In this document: piece after piece, positions 25,986 through 32,593 of the stretch
Layout: each line of letters opens with the position of its first letter
How positions within the stretch are numbered: position 1 is the stretch's first letter
The notes under the pieces: generated by a model
Seen by the model: only the letters and a program-made list of their open reading frames with translations
What the model was told of the DNA's origin: nothing
Database searches by the model: none
NCBI GenBank assembly: GCA_016178015.1
Contig: JACOUB010000048.1
Coordinates: 1-32,593, forward strand
Length of the DNA stretch: 32,593 nt
From: Methylocystis sp.
GTDB lineage: Bacteria; Pseudomonadota; Alphaproteobacteria; Rhizobiales; Beijerinckiaceae
Direction of reading: 5' to 3'
Program-made: the position numbers and the translations under genes

Positions 25986-28900
25986 TGATCCGCTCCCCTA
26001 TATGATTCATCGCGTCGAATACGCTGTTGCGGCGCGTGCGCCACAATCCGCGCTTAATCGCCTCTTCGAATGCGCGCCGAATGGCGCCCGCCGCGCGCGG
26101 ATTGGCGGCGACGAGAAAGTCTCGCACCTCGTCCTTGCCCAACGTCGCGGCGAAGACGAGATCGAACTGCGCGTCGCGCACGAGGCCGCTCGTCGCCGCG
26201 AAGGCGAAGAGATTGTCGATGGTCTCGGCGATCTCCGCGGCGCCGCGATGGCCGTGCCGCATCTGGCCGGAAATCCATCGGGCGTTGGCGAGGCGTCCGC
26301 GCACGACGCGCGCAATCTCGCGCTCGAGCGAGCGCAGCCGCACGTCGCCGGGGCGCGTCGCATCGATGTGCACGATCGCCGCGCTGCCGCCGAGCGCCTG
26401 GTTGGCGGCGGCGAAGCCCCCTTCATATTCGGCGAAGGCTCCGCCGGAGAGGAGGTCGGCCTCCGCCATGTCTTGCACATGGACGAGCGCGTCCGCCCGG
26501 CCGACGCGCTCAACGAACAAGGCGCGCGCAGGCGCGCTTTCGCCGTGCCGATCATAGGAATGACCGCCGGCGTCGAGATAGGCGTTGGCCAGATCCTGGC
26601 GCGTCGCCCATTCGCCGCGTGAAACGGCCTCACTGAGGCCGAGCCCATAGCTTCCTTGCGCCGCGCCGAAGATGCGCTCGAGGCTTTCGCCCTTGCGCGC
26701 GGCGTTTCGCAGCGGATTGAACTGTTCGTCCTCGTCGAGCGCCGCGACCCTTCGCACCGCGTCATGAAACAACGCGATCAGCGTGGGAAACATATCGCGA
26801 AACAATCCCGATATGTGCAAGGTGACGTCGACGCGAGGAAAGTCGCGTTTGACGGGCGGCTCGATTTCGAAACCGCTCACCCTGGCGCTCGCGTGATCCC
26901 ATACCGGGATGACGCCGATGAGCGCCAACGCTTGCGCGAAATCCTCGCCGCCGGTGCGAATGGCGCCGCTGCCCCACAGATCGAGCACAATGCTGCGCGG
27001 CCATTCGCCATGTTGTTGCGCATGACGCGTCATCACTTCCTTGGCGGCGCGCCGACCAATGTCATAGGCAGTGCGCGTGGGCACATGCCGCGGATCGATG
27101 CAGAACAGATTGCGGCCGGTCGGCAACACGTCGGCGCGGCCGCGCGAGGGCGCACCCGCAGGACCCGGCGGTATGAAGCGCCCCGCGAGCGCGGCAAGCA
27201 GCGCGTCCATTTCCGCTGTCGCGCAAGCCGCGCGCATCGGATCGGCGCCGTCCGCGGCGCCGAACACGTGCAGTCCGTCGCCGATGCGCATCTCCTTCAC
27301 GTCGCGCAGCCAGGCGTCGAGGCGCGCCAGCGTCTGGCCCAAATCGTCGCCGGACGCGACGCCGCAGTCGGCGGCAAGGCCGCTGCGCTCGGCCGCATCG
27401 ACAATGGCGCCGGCGATCAGCGCGGCGCGGCGCGGATCGAGCGCCGCCGCGTTGGCGTATTCGTCGAGCAGCCGCTCGATCGCGCCAATGTCGGGCGAAA
27501 GCCCGGCGTCGGTCAACTCCGGCGTCAAATGGCCGACCGTCACCGCGCCGATGCGGCGTTTGGCTTGCGCCGCTTCGCCCGGATCGTTGACGATGAAAGG
27601 ATAGACGACGGGGGTCGGACCGAGCACGGCTTCCGGCGCGCAGGCGGGGCCGAGCATGACCGATTTGCCCGGCAGCCACTCCAGCGTGCCATGCGTGCCG
27701 AGGTGCACGAGCGCATCGATCTTGCGCACGAAGCGCAGCCACAGATAAAAGGCGAGGTAGGAATGGCGCGGCGGAAGGTCGGGATCGTGGTAAGTCGCGC
27801 GCCGATCAGTGCGCGCGCCGCGGTCGGGCTGCAAAGCGATAACGAGCTTTCCTAGCTGCAAGCAGGAAAAACGCAACGCGCCGTCGCGAACAACCGGGTC
27901 CTGCTCCGGCTCGCCCCAGGCGGCGCGCAGCTTGGCGGTAAATTCGGCAGGAAGGGAATCGAACAGTCGGCAATAGTCGGCGATCGGCAGTTCGGCGTAA
28001 TGCTCGCCCTCTTCGAGCAAGCGCATGAGAGAATTCGGGCAAATTATATCAACGGCCTCGGTTGTTGAGCCGTCATGCCCGCGCTTGTCGCGGGCATCCA
28101 CGCCGTGTTGCAGCGCGGCTACGCGAAAGTTGCGTGACGTCCTTGTTCCACCCGCATCGTCGCGCAATGTCCCGGCGTGGATGGCCGGGACAAGCCCGGC
28201 CATGACGGGTGGCAGGCGTTGCTGGCACAGAGTCGACGCTGCTGGTTGACGCAAGACAGGAGTTTCGCCGATGTCATAACCAGCCCTCCTCAGCGCCGCG
28301 GTGATGGCGATGACGCTGTTCGGCGTATCGAGGCCGATCGCGTAGCCGCCGCGTCCGCGTCGCGGATAGTCGGAAAGAATCAACGCCAGCTGTTTTTCAC
28401 TGTTGCTCTTGCGTCGCAGCCGCGCCCAATTCTTCGCCAGCTCGGCGACGAAATCGACGCGCGATGGCTCGGGCGCATGGCGGATTTCGGTGAATTCGCA
28501 AGGGGATCGCCGGCGCGCCTCGGCCTTGAAGGAGATCGCCCGCGTGAAGATGCGGCCGTCGACCTCGGGCAAAACCACGTTCATGGCGAGATCGGCGCCA
28601 GTCGCGCCGCGTTTCGAGGCGTCCCAAGCCTCGCGCGTCGATGTCGCCAGCGCGACCTGCAACACCGGCGCGTCGGCGCGATCAAGCGCGCCGCCGCCGT
28701 CTGGCGAGCGCGCCGAGAAACAGGTCGCGTTCAACACGACGTCGGGATGAAAATTTTCCACCGCGCGCGTCACGAAGTCTTCGCAGGCGCTGTCCTTGAG
28801 GCTCGCAACGAAGATGGCTTCCACGCTGAAGCGACGCTCGTGCAAGGCGTCGGCGAGCGCGACCATGGGCGCAATGTCGCCGCAAAGCCACGCCGAGCGG

Positions 28901-29493
28901 TAAAAAACCAGCATCGCGCGCGCTTCATCGTCTGCGCCTTGCCGACAGGCCTCGACGCAGCGCCCGGCGGCGGCGGCCGGCTCGCTGTCGCGCCATGCCG
29001 ACGCTTCGCCGATGAGCGTCGCGGCAAGCCCGAGGAAGGAGCGCAAATTATCCGGGCCGCCGTCGAGGAAGAAAGACCAGATGCGCGCCAGATCGGCGCC
29101 CTCGAGGGTGGAGGCGCGCTCGAGCCGCGCGTCGCGATGGGCGTCGCCCGGCACGATCGCCAGCGCGAAGCCATGCCGGCGCGCGGCGCGCGCCAGTTCA
29201 TCGACGCCGTACAGCCAGTAATCCTTGCCGCCGAGCAACCGCACGACGACAAGCCGCGCCTGCCGCGCCACCTTCTCGATGTAGAGATCGACGGAATAGG
29301 GATGCTTCAATTGCGCCAACGACGCGCAGCGCAAGCTCGGGTTGCGGGCAGCGCCCTGCTCGTGCAGCGTGGCCAGCAGTCCCAGTTCCGCGTCGGAAAA
29401 AGACAGAAAGACGATTTTGGCCGGCGACTGCCCGAGGTCGACCGCCGCCTCGGATTCGTCGAGGCTGTGCAGGTCGCGGGCGAGCAGATGCAT
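25969..29493 (-). CDS. cobN: Cobaltochelatase subunit CobN, with in-frame repeat insertion
   Basis: 1174 residues. CobN is the large subunit of the ATP-dependent CobNST chelatase that inserts cobalt into hydrogenobyrinate a,c-diamide, related to Mg-chelatase subunit H. Family signatures include "GGKDYWLYGVDELA", "DPDLPPRHSYLAFYLWL", "DALVHLGTHGTLEWLPGKSV" and "GSGAIRTGGEDFAQALALIG". At about residues 430-475 the sequence "VMAGLVPAIHAG...GVDARDKRGHDG" is translated dispersed-repeat DNA that entered the gene without breaking the frame. It lies between "GLDTPNSVIAI..." and "CPNSLMRLLEEG", a variable part of the family. cobS and cobT are not in this window. Confidence 0.95.
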   Translation of the reverse strand: MHLLARDLHSLDESEAAVDLGQSPAKIVFLSFSDAELGLLATLHEQGAARNPSLRCASLAQLKHPYSVDLYIEKVARQARLVVVRLLGGKDYWLYGVDELARAARRHGFALAIVPGDAHRDARLERASTLEGADLARIWSFFLDGGPDNLRSFLGLAATLIGEASAWRDSEPAAAAGRCVEACRQGADDEARAMLVFYRSAWLCGDIAPMVALADALHERRFSVEAIFVASLKDSACEDFVTRAVENFHPDVVLNATCFSARSPDGGGALDRADAPVLQVALATSTREAWDASKRGATGADLAMNVVLPEVDGRIFTRAISFKAEARRRSPCEFTEIRHAPEPSRVDFVAELAKNWARLRRKSNSEKQLALILSDYPRRGRGGYAIGLDTPNSVIAITAALRRAGYDIGETPVLRQPAASTLCQQRLPPVMAGLVPAIHAGTLRDDAGGTRTSRNFRVAALQHGVDARDKRGHDGSTTEAVDIICPNSLMRLLEEGEHYAELPIADYCRLFDSLPAEFTAKLRAAWGEPEQDPVVRDGALRFSCLQLGKLVIALQPDRGARTDRRATYHDPDLPPRHSYLAFYLWLRFVRKIDALVHLGTHGTLEWLPGKSVMLGPACAPEAVLGPTPVVYPFIVNDPGEAAQAKRRIGAVTVGHLTPELTDAGLSPDIGAIERLLDEYANAAALDPRRAALIAGAIVDAAERSGLAADCGVASGDDLGQTLARLDAWLRDVKEMRIGDGLHVFGAADGADPMRAACATAEMDALLAALAGRFIPPGPAGAPSRGRADVLPTGRNLFCIDPRHVPTRTAYDIGRRAAKEVMTRHAQQHGEWPRSIVLDLWGSGAIRTGGEDFAQALALIGVIPVWDHASARVSGFEIEPPVKRDFPRVDVTLHISGLFRDMFPTLIALFHDAVRRVAALDEDEQFNPLRNAARKGESLERIFGAAQGSYGLGLSEAVSRGEWATRQDLANAYLDAGGHSYDRHGESAPARALFVERVGRADALVHVQDMAEADLLSGGAFAEYEGGFAAANQALGGSAAIVHIDATRPGDVRLRSLEREIARVVRGRLANARWISGQMRHGHRGAAEIAETIDNLFAFAATSGLVRDAQFDLVFAATLGKDEVRDFLVAANPRAAGAIRRAFEEAIKRGLWRTRRNSVFDAMNHIGERINERCA
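28070..28207. repeat. Dispersed palindromic element (CCGTCATGCCCGCG family), copy 2, inside cobN
   Basis: 138 bp, the same family and orientation as 22187-22326. Both begin CCGTCATGCCCGCGCTTGTC and end near AAGCCCGGCCATGACG. 138 is a multiple of three and the frame through it is open. Confidence 0.88.
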
Positions 29494-29537
29494 GGCGTTC
29501 TCGAGCCTAGAGCAGATGCCAAAGGGCGCGACGACGG

Positions 29538-29667
29538 CCCCCTCCCCAACCCTCCCCCGCTACGCGGGAGAGGGAGCAGATTCGGGGCTTGGATAAATCC
29601 GTTGACGAATGCCGATCGTTAGGGTCCCCTCTCCCGCGCAGCGGGGGAGGGACAGGGAGGGGGCTCT
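29538..29667. repeat. Inverted pair of CCCTCCCC-type hairpin repeats
   Basis: Two inverted copies (about 29541-29577 and 29629-29667) lie between cobW and cobN. Motifs CCCCTCCCCAACCCTCCC and GGGAGGGACAGGGAGGGGG relate them to the element in cobE. Confidence 0.75.
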
Positions 29668-29680
29668 TCGATCCGCTCAT

Positions 29681-30727
29681 CTACGGTCTTTCGAAATTCA
29701 TGAGCATGGCGGTCACGCTCGCGCGATCCATGCCTTTTTCGCCAATCACGACCAAGCGGCTCGAGCGCCGTTCTCCAGCTTTCCACATCCGGTCGAACTG
29801 ATGCTGGAAACGCGCGCCGACGCCCTGCACCAGCAGCCGCATCGGTTTGCCGACGATTTCGACGAAGCCTTTGATGCGCAATATGTCGTGGACGGCGGCG
29901 ACTTCGGCGAGCCGCGCCACGAGTTCGGCGGGATCGTCGGCGGGCGCGAGCTCCACGACGAAGCTCTCGAAATCGTCGTGATCGTGGTCCGGCATGGCGT
30001 CGTGACGCGACGGTCGATTGGCGAGATCGTTTTCCGCCGCCGCGCCGAGGCCGAGAACGATTGTCGGATCGACGCGCCCTCCTCGCGCGCGCACGATCTT
30101 CACCGCGCGCGGCGCGCTGGCCTTGATCTGCGCCACGACCAGCGCTTCGTCGTTTTCGTTCAAGAGGTCGACCTTGTTGAGCACGATGAGATCGGCGCAA
30201 GCGATCTGGTCGTTGAAGACTTCTTCGAGCGGATTGTCGTGATCGATCGTTCGCGTCTTGGCGCGTTCATTGGCGATGGCCTCGAGATCGTCGGCAAAGC
30301 GCCCTGCGGCCACCGCCGGGCCGTCGATCACGGCGATCACCCCATCGACGGTCAAGCGCGAGCGGACCTGTGGCCATTCGAAGGCTTTGACCAAGGGCTT
30401 GGGCAAGGCGAGGCCGGAGGTTTCGATGACGATGTGCTCGGGCCGCTTCTTATGCGCCAGCAGAGCTTCGAGCGCCGGGGCGAAGTCCTCGGCCACCGTG
30501 CAGCACAGACAGCCGTTGGCGAACTCGACGATGTTCTCGTCGGGGCAATTGTCGATCCCGCAGCTGCGCAAAATGTCGCCATCGACGCCGACGTCGCCGA
30601 ACTCGTTGACAATGAGCGCCACGCGGCGGTCGCGCACGTTCGCGAGAAGGTGGCGGATAAGCGTCGTCTTGCCGGCGCCGAGAAAGCCGGTGACGATGGT
30701 GGCGGGGATTTTGGTCCAAGCGCTCAT
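29681..30727 (-). CDS. cobW: CobW-family metallochaperone GTPase
   Basis: 348 residues from the ATG at 30727, which overlaps the cbtA stop (ATGA). Walker A "GFLGAGKTT" (14-22), "VNEFG", the metal motif GCLCC (72-76), "NKVDL" and a His-rich "DHDHDD" stretch define the COG0523/CobW family. A C-terminal CobW domain follows. In this setting it should deliver Co(II) to CobN. The longer open frame upstream lies inside cbtA. Confidence 0.95.
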   Translation of the reverse strand: MSAWTKIPATIVTGFLGAGKTTLIRHLLANVRDRRVALIVNEFGDVGVDGDILRSCGIDNCPDENIVEFANGCLCCTVAEDFAPALEALLAHKKRPEHIVIETSGLALPKPLVKAFEWPQVRSRLTVDGVIAVIDGPAVAAGRFADDLEAIANERAKTRTIDHDNPLEEVFNDQIACADLIVLNKVDLLNENDEALVVAQIKASAPRAVKIVRARGGRVDPTIVLGLGAAAENDLANRPSRHDAMPDHDHDDFESFVVELAPADDPAELVARLAEVAAVHDILRIKGFVEIVGKPMRLLVQGVGARFQHQFDRMWKAGERRSSRLVVIGEKGMDRASVTAMLMNFERP

Positions 30728-31425
30728 GTCGGCGCGCCCGCTTGCACGGCGGCGTCTTTGTCCGCGAGCCAGCGCCAGACAAAGCCGATCATCGCGCCGA
30801 GCAGGATCCACGTCAGCGCGTGCATGGCAAGCGAGGTTGCCGTAAAGCGCGCGGCGAGCTCCGCGGGAACCGTGCTCATCGGCGCCGCCGGCTGCGGCGC
30901 GCCGACGAGATGCGGGGCGATGATCAGCGCTGCGCCGATGAGCTTGGCGAGCGGCGCCTCCATGCGCAGCAGCGCGAACAATCCCGCTCCGGTCAGCGCA
31001 ACCGTGGCGATCCACCAGATTTGCCGCGACAGGAGATCGCCGGCGGCGCTGCCGGGAAGCTCGGGCGCGAGGCCAAGGCTGGTCGCAAGGCCCGTCGCCG
31101 CGAAAGCGCAGGCGCCCCAGGCGAGCCCCCGCAACGGTTCGATGGGCTCGCCCGCGAGCAGCATCAGCGCCAACAGCATCAGCGCGTAGCCGGTCGCGGC
31201 GGCGCTGGTTGCGACGCTGGTCGCGATGGTTCGCTCCAATCCTTCGGCCGGCGCCCAGGCTTGCTCCTCGGTCGCGGCTTCGCCCGCGTGAGAGTGCTCG
31301 GCGGCGGTTTCATAAACTTCGGCCGCCAGGATCAGCGGCGTCGTGGTGACATGCTGGAGGGCCGCCATCGCAAGCCCCACGGCAAGGCCGGCGATGACGC
31401 CGACCGCGAGCGCGCGTTGGATCAC
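30724..31425 (-). CDS. cbtA: CbtA-type cobalt transporter subunit
   Basis: 233 residues with about five membrane helices. "GLAMAALQHVTTTPLILAAE" in the first helix is the CbtA signature, and "LLSRQIWWIATV", "PHLVGAP" and "ELAARFTATSLAMHALTW" are further conserved stretches. CbtAB is a predicted cobalt transporter that is almost always under B12 riboswitch control. It starts six bases after cbtB. Confidence 0.93.
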   Translation of the reverse strand: MIQRALAVGVIAGLAVGLAMAALQHVTTTPLILAAEVYETAAEHSHAGEAATEEQAWAPAEGLERTIATSVATSAAATGYALMLLALMLLAGEPIEPLRGLAWGACAFAATGLATSLGLAPELPGSAAGDLLSRQIWWIATVALTGAGLFALLRMEAPLAKLIGAALIIAPHLVGAPQPAAPMSTVPAELAARFTATSLAMHALTWILLGAMIGFVWRWLADKDAAVQAGAPT

Positions 31426-31431
31426 GGCGCG

Positions 31432-31620
31432 TCAGTGACAAGGAAAGGCGAGCGAATGGCGGGTGTCGTGCGCCGCGTTGTGGACGGCGCTCGGATAGGC
31501 GAAACCCGTCAAGAACGTCAGAGCCGCGCCAAGCGTAAAGGCGACGAGCGCGGCGGTCAGGATTTCGGCTCTGGCCGGAGCAAGAGTCTTGGATTGGCCG
31601 GCGTCGGAAATGGATTGCAT
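31432..31620 (-). CDS. cbtB: CbtB-type cobalt transporter subunit
   Basis: 62 residues with one membrane helix ("AALVAFTLGAALTFLTGFAY") and the characteristic His-rich C-terminus "HNAAHDTRHSLAFPCH", expected to bind metal. AAGGAG lies 6-8 bases before the ATG. First gene after the riboswitch. Confidence 0.94.
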   Translation of the reverse strand: MQSISDAGQSKTLAPARAEILTAALVAFTLGAALTFLTGFAYPSAVHNAAHDTRHSLAFPCH

Positions 31621-31664
31621 GGTCGTCTCCTTGCCGCCCCGCCGGCGGCGTTCGCTCCAACAAG

Positions 31665-31820
31665 GCGACGGCAGGTCTCCTGGCTCCCGGGTCGTCGCTC
31701 GCGCCGCCTTCCCGGAACATCCAGTGGCGTGAAGGCGCGATCTCGCCGGTCACAGTTGCGGGGGCAGCCGCGGAATAAGGTCTTGAAGACCGTTGCCGCG
31801 TTCCCTTTTTCACCTTCTTG
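31665..31820 (-). promoter_or_regulatory. Cobalamin riboswitch
   Basis: The reverse complement shows the conserved elements in order: GAAGGTGAAAAAGGGAA, GGCTGCCCCCGCAACTGTGA, the B12 box GCCACTGG (31721-31728) and GGGAGCCAGGAGACCTGCC. It ends about 45 bases before cbtB. A GC hairpin (about 31632-31650) next to the cbtB Shine-Dalgarno could be the expression platform, so high cobalamin should turn off the whole cbtB-cobB unit, mainly at translation of cbtB. Confidence 0.96.
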
Positions 31821-31869
31821 CGAAGGACCGTCGAAGATAGTCATAAGCTGGGCGAAAGGCGCCGTCAAA

Positions 31870-32025
31870 CGTTGGGGCGAGGGCGATCAGGTGAATGGCT
31901 TCCTCATCCTGAGGAGGCCCCGAAGGGGCCGTCTCGAAGGACGAGGAAGCCATGAGGCGCTCGAGTGAGCCTCCCCCTCGTGCTTCGAGACGGCGGCTTC
32001 GCCGCCTCCTCAGCATGAGGGGGAG
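31870..32025. repeat. Dispersed palindromic element (TTCCTCAT...GAGGCC family), copy 2
   Basis: About 155 bp, clearly homologous to 24543-24691 (shared CTCGAAGGACGAGGAA and GCTTCGAGACGGCGGCTTCG). It lies between the riboswitch and the aldolase/lyase gene. Confidence 0.88.
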
Positions 32026-32038
32026 CAGGTCCGGCGCT

Positions 32039-32593
32039 TCACAACCCGTAGATTGTCGCGTATTCGGGGTCGCCGGCGGCGACTTGGCGCGCGAGGTCGA
32101 CGATCACCTTGGCCTGTTTCCAGGTGGCGTCGTCCTGCATGCGGCCGTCGATCATCACCGCGCCGGTTCCGTCCGGCATCGCCGCCAGCACGCGCCGCGC
32201 GAAAGCGACCTCGGCCGGATCGGGCGAGAACACGCGCTTGGCGATGGCGATCTGCGACGGGTGCAGCGACCACGCGCCGGCGCAGCCGAGCAGGAAGGCG
32301 TTACGAAACTGCGCTTCGCAGGCCGGCGCGTCGGAGAAATCGCCGAACGGCCCATAGAACGCCTTGATGCCGGCGGACGCGCAAGCGTCGACCATCTTGG
32401 CGATGGTGTAATGCCACAGATCCTGCTGGAACGCGGCGCGCAAGCCGTGGCCGGGCTCGGCGTCGGCCAACACCTTGTAGTCCGGATGGCCGCCGCCGAC
32501 GCGCGTCGTCTTCATGGCGCGCGAGGCCGCAAGGTCCGCCGGGCCGAGGCTGATCCCATGCATGCGCGGCGAGGCGCTGGCGATCGCGTCCAC
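32039..32593 (-). CDS. HpcH/HpaI aldolase / citrate lyase family protein, C-terminal part
   Basis: 184 residues, open at the right edge, so the N-terminal half is missing. "[16 protein letters not shown]", "YGPFGDFSD" and "[16 protein letters not shown]" are hallmarks of the CitE/malyl-CoA lyase TIM-barrel family. A malyl-CoA or beta-methylmalyl-CoA lyase would fit the serine or ethylmalonyl-CoA pathways of a type II methanotroph. It differs in several stretches from the Methylobacterium MclA I remember, so the substrate stays open. Confidence 0.85.
   Translation of the reverse strand: MDAIASASPRMHGISLGPADLAASRAMKTTRVGGGHPDYKVLADAEPGHGLRAAFQQDLWHYTIAKMVDACASAGIKAFYGPFGDFSDAPACEAQFRNAFLLGCAGAWSLHPSQIAIAKRVFSPDPAEVAFARRVLAAMPDGTGAVMIDGRMQDDATWKQAKVIVDLARQVAAGDPEYATIYGL

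Overview
The window comes from a type II (alphaproteobacterial) methanotroph, probably Methylocystis/Methylosinus or a close relative. It carries a complete pmoCAB operon for particulate methane monooxygenase. Its PmoB has Asn in place of the first His of the bis-His copper site, which I recall as the alphaproteobacterial form. The 16S rRNA, the class II AroA, the vitamin B12 genes of the aerobic pathway and the dispersed palindromic repeats are all of Hyphomicrobiales type. The DNA is GC-rich except for a short AT-rich stretch upstream of pmoC.

Layout. 1-1075: the 5' part of a 16S rRNA gene on the minus strand, a leader of about 350 nt and a strong TTGACA-N17-TTATAT promoter. 1174-4520: an M23 peptidase, a small Cys-rich secreted protein and a VapBC toxin-antitoxin pair. 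4537-7434: gluQ, cmk and aroA, minus strand and tightly packed. 7575-10854: pmoC-pmoA-pmoB, minus strand, with a UUCG-capped hairpin between pmoC and pmoA and a terminator after pmoB. 10855-12456: a complex non-coding zone. It holds the pmo leader, a 15-bp dyad, an AT-rich array of ATGAGAC-like sites, an unlisted 38-codon membrane protein gene on the plus strand with a strong Shine-Dalgarno and its own terminator, and a diverged second copy of the pmo leader. 12457-14182: a frameshifted Mu/TnsB-type transposase. 14522-14596: tRNA-Gly(CCC). 14941-18186: dispersed repeats, a DUF1236-type protein with three 42-residue repeats, and a lipoprotein L,D-transpeptidase with its terminator.

18056-31820 is one long minus-strand cobalamin unit. 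It starts with a cobalamin riboswitch and reads cbtB-cbtA-cobW-cobN-cobG-cobH-cobI-cobJ-cobL-cobE-cobM-cobB, mostly with 4-bp ATGA overlaps. It encodes cobalt uptake, a cobalt-handling GTPase, most of the corrin-ring methylation steps, amidation, and the large cobaltochelatase subunit. cobF, cobK, cobS and cobT are not seen here. Dispersed repeats lie in its gaps, and two different repeat families sit in frame inside cobN and cobE. The right edge cuts a CitE/malyl-CoA-lyase-like gene.

The most interesting part is the zone divergent from pmoC. The 38-residue single-helix protein there is a candidate pMMO accessory subunit, and the shared regulatory region has repeated, helically phased motifs. 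This is inference from position and sequence; no homology search was possible.
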